From CBDBBY01 sp965203215 (lineage in GTDB: Bacteria > Pseudomonadota > Alphaproteobacteria > Rhodobacterales > Rhodobacteraceae), in contig CBDBBY010000001.1 in assembly GCA_965203215.1 (NCBI GenBank), positions 3,286,001-3,350,000 on the forward strand: DNA of 64,000 nt, given 5' to 3'. A program made the translations under genes and the position numbers. How positions within the stretch are numbered: the first letter of the stretch is position 1; the number at the start of each line of letters is the position of its first letter. The notes below the pieces were generated by a model. That model was not told the origin of the DNA. It saw only the letters and a program-made list of their open reading frames with translations, and did no database searches. Of the stretch, positions 55,820-63,993 are shown one piece after another.

Positions 55820-56047
55820 CTACTCAATGCGCTCGCGAAGTTCAGCATCAAAATTGTCGGCTTTCGCACTCTGCGCTTCCCGAACTTCGTCACCCTCCGC
55901 TTTCAGCGTCTCGGCCTTCTGCGTCCGCAAATGATCCAATTCCTTGACCGCTTCATCGGACTGCTTGGCGCTATCTTCTTCGCTAAGGTCTTTGTTGTTC
56001 AGCGCTTCCCGAACTTTCTTCTGCGCATCGAGAATGCGAAGTTCCAA
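55820..56047 (-). CDS. Small coiled-coil protein
   Basis: This 75-residue, highly charged protein is predicted to be one long helix: MELRILDAQKKVREALNN, then ...EEDSAKQSDEAVKELDHLRTQ with heptad-like spacing. The start appears to be TTG 56047, five bases after the stop of the gene upstream, so they are probably co-translated. The role is unknown. It may be a truncated part of a larger protein. Confidence 0.45.
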   Translation of the reverse strand: MELRILDAQKKVREALNNKDLSEEDSAKQSDEAVKELDHLRTQKAETLKAEGDEVREAQSAKADNFDAELRERIE

Positions 56048-56051
56048 CTCA

Positions 56052-56471
56052 TCACTTGTTTCCTACTTCGTATTTGAATTTTCCGGGCGTCACGTTCCAA
56101 GGATATTTGCCGCTGCACATTGACCCCGGATTGTAGCTTTTGACGATCCGTTCGGCGCGCGCCCTAAGCACTTCGCCTTCGTCCAACCCCGCATTTTGCC
56201 ACACACCCACAACCCAATTCTCACCGAGCACCAAAGCGCACAAGTCGATGAACATGTCTGAGTGCTTCCTTCCGAGCACTTCGTTCTTGTCCATCGCCTG
56301 TTCTGCTTTCGTCGCTGCGTCCGCGATTTGCGCGTAAGGGTCGGCATCTGGGTCGGCATCCGGATTTTCAGCAGTTTTGTATGTCTGGACGTATTGCGCT
56401 TCCGTTGCGGCCAGCGCTACCGATAGCGCCCTTGCCGCCGGTGTCAGTCTGATGATCTTTCCTTTGTCCAT
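56052..56471 (-). CDS. Hypothetical 139-aa protein
   Basis: ATG 56471 has AAGGA eight bases upstream; an ATG five codons earlier is also in frame but lies before that site. The protein is soluble. An Asp-Ala-Asp-Pro stretch near residues 36-46 is followed by a helical middle and NPGSMCSGKYPWNVTPGKF near the end. No family was recognised. It starts a three- or four-gene minus-strand group that ends with the SIR2 relic, so it may once have been part of that system. Confidence 0.6.
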   Translation of the reverse strand: MDKGKIIRLTPAARALSVALAATEAQYVQTYKTAENPDADPDADPYAQIADAATKAEQAMDKNEVLGRKHSDMFIDLCALVLGENWVVGVWQNAGLDEGEVLRARAERIVKSYNPGSMCSGKYPWNVTPGKFKYEVGNK

Positions 56472-56589
56472 CGTGCTATCCTTCAAAGATGAATGTAATA
56501 TTAGAATTATAGAAAAGTTTAGAATGAGTCAACGGCATGTAAGAAGATCGTAAGATTCCAGAATTTGACGCAAGCCACGAAACCTACTA

Positions 56590-56935
56590 GGGCCTGTTAA
56601 CACTAGGATTTTGCTTGGATCTGTGCTTAAGTGCTTGTCAGCAATAAGATAAAAATCGGGCAGTGCACAGTCATGAAACAGATCACGGCCAAACAATCCA
56701 CCCCTATCTTCTGGTTCAGCGCGGGAACGTGCGGATTCCGAACGTCATCGTCATCACGCGATTTTGTATGTCATGGAGAACGGCCGTAAGCGGCGCGCCC
56801 TGCCGAAGTGCTTCGGCAACTGGTCCACGGTTTACGCCCGGTTCCGTCACTGGTCCTGCTGCGATGTGTTCGAGCGTCTGTTTGCGGCACTTCGAGAGCA
56901 GCACGTGAATCGGCGTGCAGACCTGACCGCCATCG
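56590..56935 (+). mobile_element. IS5-family element, 5' part
   Basis: GGGCCTGTTAACACTAGG at 56590 is the left terminus, shared with 38648. The transposase starts at 56672 (MKQITAKQ), loses frame by a short deletion, and continues VMENGRKRRALPKCFGNWSTVY and RLFAALREQ to about 56920. It is the fourth IS5-family copy in the window by location. Confidence 0.8.
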
Positions 56936-56969
56936 ATTTATGCGTTCAACTGCTTTTCCTATGATTCGG

Positions 56970-57115
56970 GAGAGCGAGGTAGGGGATGTTTGGAGTGGAC
57001 AAGATCGGGAAGATACGTTGGGCGCATTACCGGAGGGGCGTTCGATCAAGGGGATCTGCCGGGATTTGTCGGTTTCTCGGGTGACGGTTCGGAAGGTTTT
57101 GCGTTCAGGTCCGAT
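56970..57115 (+). mobile_element. IS21-family IstA N-terminal scrap
   Basis: GRSIKGICRDLSVSRVTVRKVL is the IstA helix-turn-helix; just before it another frame reads VDKIGKIRWAHYRRG, the usual IstA start. The two are separated by a frame change near 57040. The piece lies between two IS5-family parts, which suggests nested insertion followed by deletion. Confidence 0.7.
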
Positions 57116-57149
57116 CTTGAAATCGTCAATAAACCCAATGACATCAAGG

Positions 57150-57298
57150 AATTCACGGCTCTCTGTCACCGGTGGGTCGGTGAGCGGACCTTCGCTTGGA
57201 TGTCGCGCTGCCGACGTCTGGCGAAAGATTATGAGCGGAGCTTGGAGAGCTCGCTGGCGTGGGCGCAGTTGGCCGCATGCCGCTTCATGATGCGCTGA
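57150..57298 (+). mobile_element. IS5-family transposase C-terminal piece
   Basis: RWVGERTFAWMSRCRRLAKDY and then LAWAQLAACRFMM are the C-terminal DDE Glu region of IS5-family transposases. It may be the 3' end of the copy at 56590 whose middle has been replaced by the IS21 scrap. Confidence 0.75.
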
Positions 57299-57402
57299 AT
57301 CGGAAGGGCTATATCATGCTGATAATAAACAATATAAAATGAACTTAGAATTTTCGTTCATACTCTAAGATCGGTGCCGCTATAAGTACGTGCTATAAGT
57401 TT

Positions 57403-57827
57403 TGTCCGGTCTTGCTCTTCCCTGCTCGTGACCTGCGTCGTGCGGACGATTTGATCCGCGAATTTGAGAACGAACTGGTGAATGAATGGGAAGTCGCCCC
57501 CGTGATCTCGTCTACGTTTCGGAATGGAACCCACTCGATTCCTACCGCTCAATTTCGTTGTTGAAATCGCGCTATGATCAGACAGTCAAAGGCACCTTCG
57601 AGCCTCAAATGATTCTGTCCCCGGTTGGCAGCAAGGTAATGGCAGCGGGAGAGTTGATGGCTGCAATAGGGCATGACTTGACAGCAAAGTACATTGAGGC
57701 AGTCCAGTACGAACTCAAGGGTGACCAAGCGAATGATTTGACTGAAAACGATCAGATGGTCCATGTATTGCTTAGTGGCCCTGCTTATGGTGGCTATAGT
57801 GCGGTTGCCGTGCAGGAAGAGTCTTGA
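57403..57827 (+). pseudogene. Truncated gene upstream of the SIS gene
   Basis: The 3' part from 57486 reads WNPLDSYRSISLLKSRYDQ and ILSPVGSKVMAAGELMAAIG, ending GPAYGGYSAVAVQEES. A preceding frame (57403-57500) gives LLFPARDLRRADDLIREF, so the gene seems frameshifted near 57495, and its N-terminus is lost at the IS debris ending at 57298. The family is unknown. Its stop TGA shares a base with the SIS start (TGATG), so it was the first gene of a unit with the SIS and PfkB genes. Confidence 0.5.
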
Positions 57828-58939
57828 TGGGACGGTTCTCGAAGAAGCTTGATCAATTACCCTCGACAATAAGCATCTGCCTTGGCGCGGACTGCGAGAG
57901 TTTGTCGAGTGAGTTGTTGGAAGGCAAAGACCGGTCAGCAATTGCTGTCGGGTCAGGTGGGTCGGCAATTTCGGCAGAGTATTTTCGCCGCTGCAGGGAG
58001 ACGTGTTCTTTCGGGAAAACGACGGTCGAGACCCCGATGCAATTTGTGACAGACGTGTCGGGGCTGAGCGGCAGTGATGTCTGGCTGTTTACAGCTGGCG
58101 CTGAGAACCCGGATGCGATGGCAGCGGTCCAGAGCGCATATCGTCGCGGTGCGGCTAAGATTTTCATGATCACGCGCAGTCCCCATGGTCGTGCCGCTAT
58201 CCTACTGGAGGAGCTGGGAGGCAAGATTTTTACCGCACCTGTATCGGACGAGAGAGATAGTTTTTTGGCTACGCATTCCCTCGTCGCAACGATCACAATC
58301 TTACTCTTCGCGTTTGATGCTGTAACTGACGTGCCGTTTGGCAATGAGCTTAGAGATCAATTTGAGGAGGCAGCGAAGGCTGAGCTCGGCAAAGCGGCAC
58401 GTGAAAGTTATCGTAAACTGTTCTCAGATCTGAAGCCGGATGACACTTTGCTGGTCCTAAGCCAGCCTCAGCTTTCGCCTATTTCTACACTTATCGATAC
58501 ATCTGTTTGGGAAGCATCTATCTGCAACATACAAACAACGGACTTTCGGAATTTTGCGCATGGTCGTCACTCTTGGCTTCATCATCGAGCAGACGATTCC
58601 TTCGTTGTGGCGCTGACGGGACGCGATTGGCCAACTGTCCACAATTCAGTTCTTTCATTGATCCCCTCCACTGTGCGGAAATCAATTGTTGATTTTGGAA
58701 ACTGCGGGCGTTTTGACAATGCCGTTGGGATCTTGCGAGGACTGGTCTTGATTGAGGCGATGGGAGACGCCGTTGGTACAGACCCAGGGAAACCGGGCGT
58801 CGGAACATTCGGAAGAAGCATCTATGATGATGAAGCATTATATTCCGCTTCAACGTCGCTAACATCGGCCGTTCGACACAAGTATGCAGCTGTTCTAAAG
58901 CAAGACACATTGATCGCTTCGACTGCGGAACTTATCTGA
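57827..58939 (+). CDS. SIS-domain sugar isomerase-like protein
   Basis: This 370-residue protein has a SIS fold. AIAVGSGGSAISAEYFR is the sugar-phosphate loop and DVWLFTAGAENPDAMAAVQSA and KIFMITRSPHGRAA the later strands; a second SIS-like half contains DFRNFAHGRHSWLHHR. Such enzymes act as sugar isomerases or deglycases, often with a PfkB kinase, as here. ATG 57827 overlaps the preceding stop. The stop TGA at 58937-58939 is the first three bases of an inserted IS3-family left end, so the natural C-terminus may have been longer. The substrate is unknown. Confidence 0.75.
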   Translation: MGRFSKKLDQLPSTISICLGADCESLSSELLEGKDRSAIAVGSGGSAISAEYFRRCRETCSFGKTTVETPMQFVTDVSGLSGSDVWLFTAGAENPDAMAAVQSAYRRGAAKIFMITRSPHGRAAILLEELGGKIFTAPVSDERDSFLATHSLVATITILLFAFDAVTDVPFGNELRDQFEEAAKAELGKAARESYRKLFSDLKPDDTLLVLSQPQLSPISTLIDTSVWEASICNIQTTDFRNFAHGRHSWLHHRADDSFVVALTGRDWPTVHNSVLSLIPSTVRKSIVDFGNCGRFDNAVGILRGLVLIEAMGDAVGTDPGKPGVGTFGRSIYDDEALYSASTSLTSAVRHKYAAVLKQDTLIASTAELI

Positions 58940-59027
58940 ACTGCCCCGGGTTTTCCGGAGAGCAATCGGCTAAACAAACGAGCCGGAAACTCAAAGGAGG
59001 GAATCCATGCCGGAGAGAAAGCACGCT
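58937..59027 (+). mobile_element. IS3-family left-end relic inserted in SIS/PfkB unit
   Basis: TGAACTGCCCCGGGTTTTCC begins at 58937, followed by the element leader to the OrfA start (ATGCCGGAGAGAAAGCAC) at 59007. Sequence diverges after about 59027. It separates the SIS and PfkB genes by about 210 bases, where the preceding genes of the unit overlap. Confidence 0.8.
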
Positions 59028-59149
59028 GGACTGGATGCGTTGCGGAGAATACTGGCGTCACTCTTTCCCTTCCGTAATTGGGGGTGTTCGGTTTGCCTCT
59101 GATGGCATGAGGCTGGACAAGTCAGTTGGAATTGGCACATAGCGTAAAC

Positions 59150-60070
59150 ATGCAGTCTATTGAAGTCCGATCACATACGGGTTTTGACGTAGTCGGGACC
59201 GGCTTCACAGTACTTGATCGGGTTTTTAAAGACGGTACCTTAAGCGACGAAGCCCTCGGGGGCTCATGCGGCAACGTCCTCGTTTCACTGGCGATGCTGC
59301 AGAGGCGCGTAGCCCCGGTTCTAGCGCTTGGCGATGATCACATTGGTGAACGATTGGTAAGTGAATTTGCCCAAGCCGGCGCAATCACGGACTATATCCA
59401 TCGCAGGCCAAACCTGCGGTCTCCGATGTTGAACCAGCTGCTTGACACGTTGCTGGGCGAGCACGAATTTAGTTCAGTTTGCCACGAGACAAATTCCGAG
59501 CACCCGAGTTATCAGGCTATTGATGAACACGAACTTCAGCTTGCCGTTCCAGCTATCGCCCAATGTCGGTTCTTTTATGCGGACAGACTGTCGGACAGTA
59601 TCTTGGAAGCGATGCGTACAGCCCGCGAGGCGGGTGCTGTCGTGTATTTTGAACCCTCTTCCATCGAAGAGGATGACCTTTTTGAGCGTGCTCTGGAGTG
59701 TACGTCGATCCTCAAATATTCGTCTGACCGCTTGGGTGAGCGTTTGTCCGCGAGTGACTTCGATTGCATTCACATCGTTACTCAAGGTGCTGACGGTCTT
59801 GAGGTGCGGGATCGTCAATGGACAAAATGGTTCGCTTCGGAACGAGCGGATGTCGTTAAAGACACATGTGGTTCTGGCGATATGGTAAGTGTAGGTCTGA
59901 TCGACTGGCTGCTGACGCACTATCAAGATGCTTGCGGGCTTGGCGGGCGAGACCTTGCTGATGGCATTGTTGCTGGTCAGCGCCTTGCCGCAGAGAATTG
60001 TGCCTATGCGGGTGCAAGAGGCCTCTTCAAGGAACACGGTGCGGATCACGTGCGCCGCATATTGACATAG
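59150..60070 (+). CDS. PfkB-family carbohydrate kinase
   Basis: This 306-residue ribokinase-like protein starts at ATG 59150; TTG 59126 is an alternative, and neither has a strong ribosome site. FDVVGTGFTVLDRV is the first strand, GGSCGNVLVSLAML the substrate glycines, and DTCGSGDMVS (238-247) the anion hole with catalytic base D244; the family form is usually DTTGAGD. It would phosphorylate a sugar or nucleoside. Together with the SIS protein it could make and split a sugar phosphate (as in fructosamine breakdown), or serve a defence pathway. The context favours the latter only weakly. Confidence 0.85.
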   Translation: MQSIEVRSHTGFDVVGTGFTVLDRVFKDGTLSDEALGGSCGNVLVSLAMLQRRVAPVLALGDDHIGERLVSEFAQAGAITDYIHRRPNLRSPMLNQLLDTLLGEHEFSSVCHETNSEHPSYQAIDEHELQLAVPAIAQCRFFYADRLSDSILEAMRTAREAGAVVYFEPSSIEEDDLFERALECTSILKYSSDRLGERLSASDFDCIHIVTQGADGLEVRDRQWTKWFASERADVVKDTCGSGDMVSVGLIDWLLTHYQDACGLGGRDLADGIVAGQRLAAENCAYAGARGLFKEHGADHVRRILT

Positions 60071-60217
60071 GCCGTTGCTCAGCCGCGTGAAGTTTCTTCC
60101 CGCCTTTTTCGCTCGTTGCAGAGTTCAGTTCGTAACTCCATCAACATGATGCCAAGCTTTGAATCGCTTGGAAATTGTTCAATAACAGGCACTTGCCTCT
60201 ACCCAGCGAAACCGCCG

Positions 60218-61978
60218 CTATCCAAATCTGAGGCCAAACAGACCGCCTGTTTCTTCTGCGTCCGTCAGACGGGTCGGGTTGACGTTCTGGCGCACATCGA
60301 AACCGTCTTGGAACACATCCTCGGGCAGCGCGTCCGAGTTCATTGTCACGATATACTGGAAACCTGCCCTTTCCGCGTGTTTGGCCCCCAGTTGCAGAGC
60401 CTTCGCGACCTGCCTTTCATCCACGCCGTCGAAAAGATGGCTGTCATGAATCAGAAAACCCGGACCAATGCCTCGCTTCGTCGTCAATTCAGCCAACATC
60501 AGATCGAAACAGAAGATCTGCATGCTATTTATGCCTTTGCTCCGTTGTGCATTGATTGCGACTTCGAACTTGGGGCCGTTTTGCGTCGCAGCAATCGTCA
60601 GGTGCCCGGCCTGCTCGTGGAGCGACCTAGACAGTTCTTCGAAAATAACGATGGCCTCATTCGTAATGTCGTTGCGCTCACGAAGATCTGCTTGAAGTGC
60701 TTGCTGCAAACGGGCGCGTTCTATGTCGAGTTGAACATTCGTGCTTTCGATCCGCTCGGCAATCTCCAACTGCTGACGAAGGGCTTCTACTTTCGCCTCG
60801 GCCCGCCCAGCCTCTTCCTGAAGGCGTGAGTAGTGTTCCAATGCACCGCCTGATTGAAGGATGCCCATAAGCTGCCCTCGGCGGCGATCAAATTCTGCGC
60901 GCCGGGCTTCCCGTTCGACAATCCGCGCTTTTGCCGCCGTGATCTCGGTGGAAAGGTGAGTCTGCCGGTTTCGAATGATCGCTTCGTGAAATTCTGACAC
61001 TTCTTCGAACCTGCGCTCAACGGTTTCTGGAAGCACTACGCCAGCTTCGTTGTACAGCCTTTCGACGTTGGTGATCTCAGGTGGTTTTTCGCTTTCCAAG
61101 GCAGTGGAAAGCTGAAGCGTCAACTCCCGATCAATCAGGTTGTCGTCGTTGATCGCGGAAATGGAGCGCGTAATCTCCGAAGCCTCCTGCTCCATCGCGG
61201 TATATTCCGGAACGACGTTGAACTCGGCGATCTGCCTTTGAAGTTGACGAGCCTTGGTTTCCGCGATCGCAAGCCGCGTTCGAAAGTCGGCCGAATTTCC
61301 GTAAAACTCTCCCAGATCGCCTTGCTTTGCCGCTTTGCGCAACTCCGCCGTGGCTTTCTCTTGGGCGCGTGTTTCCTGAAACTGCTGAGCGATGCCAGCG
61401 TCAAGCCCAAGAAGGTAAGATATTGCAACCTGCTGATCCCAGTCCTGCTGAGGACCAGACTGCTGAGTTGGCTGGACGAAGCCGCCACCGCCCTGACGAC
61501 GCGCAAAGTAGGAGAACAGAGACCGGAACGTTGGACCGAACCGGCTGAGTGCATCCGGGTCTGTCGGCAAATCGAACAGCAAAGCGCCCAGGCCGGCCCG
61601 CCAGTTCGTGCTTGATAGTGCCAAATCGCCGGTTTTCTTGTCGATCTCGGGTCTGATCGGCCAATGCTCGGTCTTGCCCTGCAGCGTGATGCGCGCCGGT
61701 TTTGTCCCCGACCGCGTTGCGGATATCGCATGCCCGCCGATATCTGCCTGCATTTCGAAGAAGTGCGGCTTCAGCCCGTCTGAACGAAAGATGCTATCAG
61801 GCTTGGCGTCGCCCCCGTAAATGAAATGGACCAGTTCCACAAAACTGGTCTTCCCAGACCCGTATCTCGTTTGTCGATCCGTCGATTGCGCCGTCTTCTC
61901 AGCCAAGAGAATATTGAGACCCGGCCCAAAGCTTAGGGTTTTGAAACTCTCCAGATCACTTGTGATGCTATGAATCAT
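60218..61978 (-). CDS. ABC-3C system ATPase, DUF2326 family
   Basis: This 586-residue SMC/RecN-like ATPase begins with an N-terminal nucleotide-binding half: LSFGPGLNILLAEK, then an insertion, then RYGSGKTSFVEL as the P-loop. Residues about 190-450 are coiled coil. The C-terminal half has DUF2326 character with FDLMLAELTTKRG and GFLIHDSHLFDGVDERQ as Walker B. It starts in a four-base overlap with the middle-component gene, the standard ABC-3C order. These systems couple an SMC-like ATPase and a small adaptor to a toxic effector in conflict settings. Confidence 0.87.
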   Translation of the reverse strand: MIHSITSDLESFKTLSFGPGLNILLAEKTAQSTDRQTRYGSGKTSFVELVHFIYGGDAKPDSIFRSDGLKPHFFEMQADIGGHAISATRSGTKPARITLQGKTEHWPIRPEIDKKTGDLALSSTNWRAGLGALLFDLPTDPDALSRFGPTFRSLFSYFARRQGGGGFVQPTQQSGPQQDWDQQVAISYLLGLDAGIAQQFQETRAQEKATAELRKAAKQGDLGEFYGNSADFRTRLAIAETKARQLQRQIAEFNVVPEYTAMEQEASEITRSISAINDDNLIDRELTLQLSTALESEKPPEITNVERLYNEAGVVLPETVERRFEEVSEFHEAIIRNRQTHLSTEITAAKARIVEREARRAEFDRRRGQLMGILQSGGALEHYSRLQEEAGRAEAKVEALRQQLEIAERIESTNVQLDIERARLQQALQADLRERNDITNEAIVIFEELSRSLHEQAGHLTIAATQNGPKFEVAINAQRSKGINSMQIFCFDLMLAELTTKRGIGPGFLIHDSHLFDGVDERQVAKALQLGAKHAERAGFQYIVTMNSDALPEDVFQDGFDVRQNVNPTRLTDAEETGGLFGLRFG

Positions 61979-62220
61979 GGCGAACCCTTGCGAAGCACGC
62001 CGTTTTCAAATCTCACCGCTTCAACAATAAACAGGAGATCAAGGGCGAGGATGAACCAATCGTAGTTGATGGGTGCCGAGCCAACTGCTTTGCCGCGTTG
62101 CCGGCGTACTTCGTCCCAAGCCCGCGACACAGTCATGGGCTCCTTCAGGCACGCAAGAATATCGGCGCCCACAGTCAGGAGTGCGCGTTCAGGACGGATG
62201 TGTTTGGTTGGCAGGATCAT
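61975..62220 (-). CDS. ABC-3C middle component 6
   Basis: This 81-residue adaptor starts MILPTKHIRPERALLTVGAD and ends with INYDWFILALDLLFIVEAV, the hallmarks of ABC-3C middle component 6. It adopts a winged-helix-like fold in the family and links effector and ATPase. ATG 62220 is 35 bases from the end of the small IS3-derived element. No effector gene is seen on its upstream side, where the next gene is a Fic protein. Confidence 0.88.
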   Translation of the reverse strand: MILPTKHIRPERALLTVGADILACLKEPMTVSRAWDEVRRQRGKAVGSAPINYDWFILALDLLFIVEAVRFENGVLRKGSP

Positions 62221-62254
62221 GATCGGACTCCTCTTCCACATAATCCTCAAAGAT

Positions 62255-62359
62255 TGAACTGCCCCGGGTTTTCCGGAGAGCAATCGGCCAAACAGACGAG
62301 TTTGAGAAAGCAGCCTGAATGTTGAACAAAACACCCTCCGAAAAACACGGGGCGATACA
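62255..62359. mobile_element. 105-bp MITE-like IS3 derivative
   Basis: About 46 bases of the IS3-family left end (TGAACTGCCCCGGGTTTTCC onward) are joined directly to about 58 bases of its right end (from TTTGAGAAAGCAGCCTGAATG to GGGGCGATACA). It matches the two ends of the 982-bp copy at 12170-13151. It has no coding capacity but keeps both termini, so it might be moved in trans. Confidence 0.75.
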
Positions 62360-62449
62360 AACGTGGTCGAACTGGTGAACCGGCTGTTGGCTGAAGCCAA
62401 TGCGGACCGCCAAGGGCGAATGGCGGACGCAACGCTCGGAGCTTGTTGG

Positions 62450-63484
62450 TTATGGTACGGTTGCCGCTCCGTTGGAACGGCGAGGGGCTGGTCCTTGGTC
62501 ATCCGGAGGAAGATAAACCCCGTCGCGCGTAGCTCCTCCGTTGGGGTGGCGGTACGTGATTCCCTGCAGCGCGTATTTTGCCCTTCTCGCTGCGCTGCGC
62601 ATCCGCAATTCGGCTTCTGAACCCAAATAGTCCATGAAGAACTCCAGATGTCCGCCGTCCGCGGCTTCCAACGCCGCGTAATAGTCACCTTTTTCTGATG
62701 CGCGAATCACCGGCGGGAATTCGCCGGCCTTGATGAACGGCAACGCCATCAGAAGGCGGGAAACCCGTCCGTTTCCGTCCTGGAAGGGATGAATCCGGAC
62801 GAATTCATGGTGCAGCCATGCAGCCTCAAGCTCCGGCGCCAATTCCAAATTCGCGTGCCCTCGGTGGAACTCAAGGAATTTGTCGATCTCGGAAGCGACC
62901 TGTTCCGGCGGGCAGTATTCGTGAACGAATCCGTCAACGCGTCGCGGGTTGTTCGGCCTCTTTTTCCAAGCGCCTTTCAGCAGAGGGATTTCAACGCGGC
63001 ACCCATGTAGGTCGATTCCCGGCGCTGCCTCTTGATGGCGGGTCAGGAGTTGATGCCATTCGCGGATAGCTGATGCGGTCAATGGCCTTTCGTCCTTCAC
63101 GTGCGCGAACAGCATTTCCAAGGCTTCCTCTTGGTCCTGCAGCAGGCCTTTCAGGGTCTTGTCGGAGATCGCCGTAATGGAATGCGCCCCGCACACCCGT
63201 TCAAATCCGTCGGAGATCAAGATCTCCGCTGCCCCTCTGCGAAGAACGTACAGATCCTCTATTTGACCTGTCTCAATCGCGAAATTGCGCTTTTGCTCAG
63301 CCAGCCAAAGATCCATTGCTTCCCGGCCGGCCCGGCGGTTTTCCAGTTGGGCGCGTGCTTCCTTCAAGTCCTTGGCTTTCAAGCGCGCCGGTTCGTGCTT
63401 CAGACCGAATTGGCCGCGTGCAAGGTCGCGGCACGGCCTCCACACGGCCCCTACAGGCTTCGGTCCGGGCGGCTCATTGGCCAT
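62450..63484 (-). CDS. Fic-family AMP transferase, canonical motif
   Basis: This 344-residue protein has the full Fic motif HPFQDGNGRVSR at about 232-243, with catalytic His and the Gly-Asn-Gly phosphate loop. FAIETGQIEDLYVLRRG near residue 70-87 lies where the inhibitory helix is found and may hold the regulatory Glu. It is a cytoplasmic enzyme that would transfer AMP or a related group to a protein. The start ATG 63484 fits the family N-terminus (MANEPPGPKPVGAVWRP). It differs from the Fic protein at 36.9 kb, which lacks the His. It is transcribed toward the ABC-3C genes but separated from them by about 230 bases, including the MITE. Confidence 0.92.
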   Translation of the reverse strand: MANEPPGPKPVGAVWRPCRDLARGQFGLKHEPARLKAKDLKEARAQLENRRAGREAMDLWLAEQKRNFAIETGQIEDLYVLRRGAAEILISDGFERVCGAHSITAISDKTLKGLLQDQEEALEMLFAHVKDERPLTASAIREWHQLLTRHQEAAPGIDLHGCRVEIPLLKGAWKKRPNNPRRVDGFVHEYCPPEQVASEIDKFLEFHRGHANLELAPELEAAWLHHEFVRIHPFQDGNGRVSRLLMALPFIKAGEFPPVIRASEKGDYYAALEAADGGHLEFFMDYLGSEAELRMRSAARRAKYALQGITYRHPNGGATRDGVYLPPDDQGPAPRRSNGAATVP

Positions 63485-63861
63485 ATGAAAACCTCATTGC
63501 TTTGCGCGCATGACGCGGTAGCCCAAACTAGCCAGCCCTGGCAGGACTTTGAATACGAGAGAGAACAACTCACTCGGCGGCCTCGTCCGCCGTAGCGCAA
63601 TGAATCGGATGAACTGCATTCTTCCGATTCAATTCAATGAAACAGGATGTTGGCTTCAGTGCAATGGTTTTCGTTGGAGTTCGCAGGGTCTTCGTGCGTG
63701 AACGCCCCCTGATACGCGGGAATCATTCCCTGTCCAGCACTGGGCATTTGGCCGAATGCACTCGTGTGCCCGGCCCGTTGATGCGGCGGATTGACGCTCG
63801 CCGCTGGCCTGCATGGAGATGCGCAGAAAGGACGAGCGGTGTTCGGAAGATGTAAAATAAG
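63485..63861. other. Flank of the Fic gene, nothing recognised
   Basis: Several overlapping frames of 60-100 codons, none with a known motif or ribosome site. The promoter of the Fic gene should lie in the first 100 bases. Confidence 0.4.
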
Positions 63862-63993
63862 GTGAGAGAGCAAAAAATAGCAATTTTTGGCATAGGAGGA
63901 ACAGGAAGCGCGTGCGTTTCGCGTTTTTTGGTCAGGCGGCTGCGGCACTGCAAGCCCTCGAATCGAGGAAGTCGGCCCAACGGTTGTTCTTGA
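63862..63993 (+). pseudogene. Possible start of a Rossmann-fold gene
   Basis: GTG 63862 opens a 43-residue frame MREQKIAIFGIGGTGSACVS, a good nucleotide-binding GxGGxG strand-loop-helix as in ThiF- or dehydrogenase-type proteins. It turns basic and stops at 63991. It may be a broken start or chance. It overlaps the minus-strand frame at 63932-64000, so at most one is real. Confidence 0.25.

Noticed and set aside
60116..60829. 237-codon plus-strand frame
   Set aside because: Antisense shadow of the DUF2326 ATPase C-terminal half.
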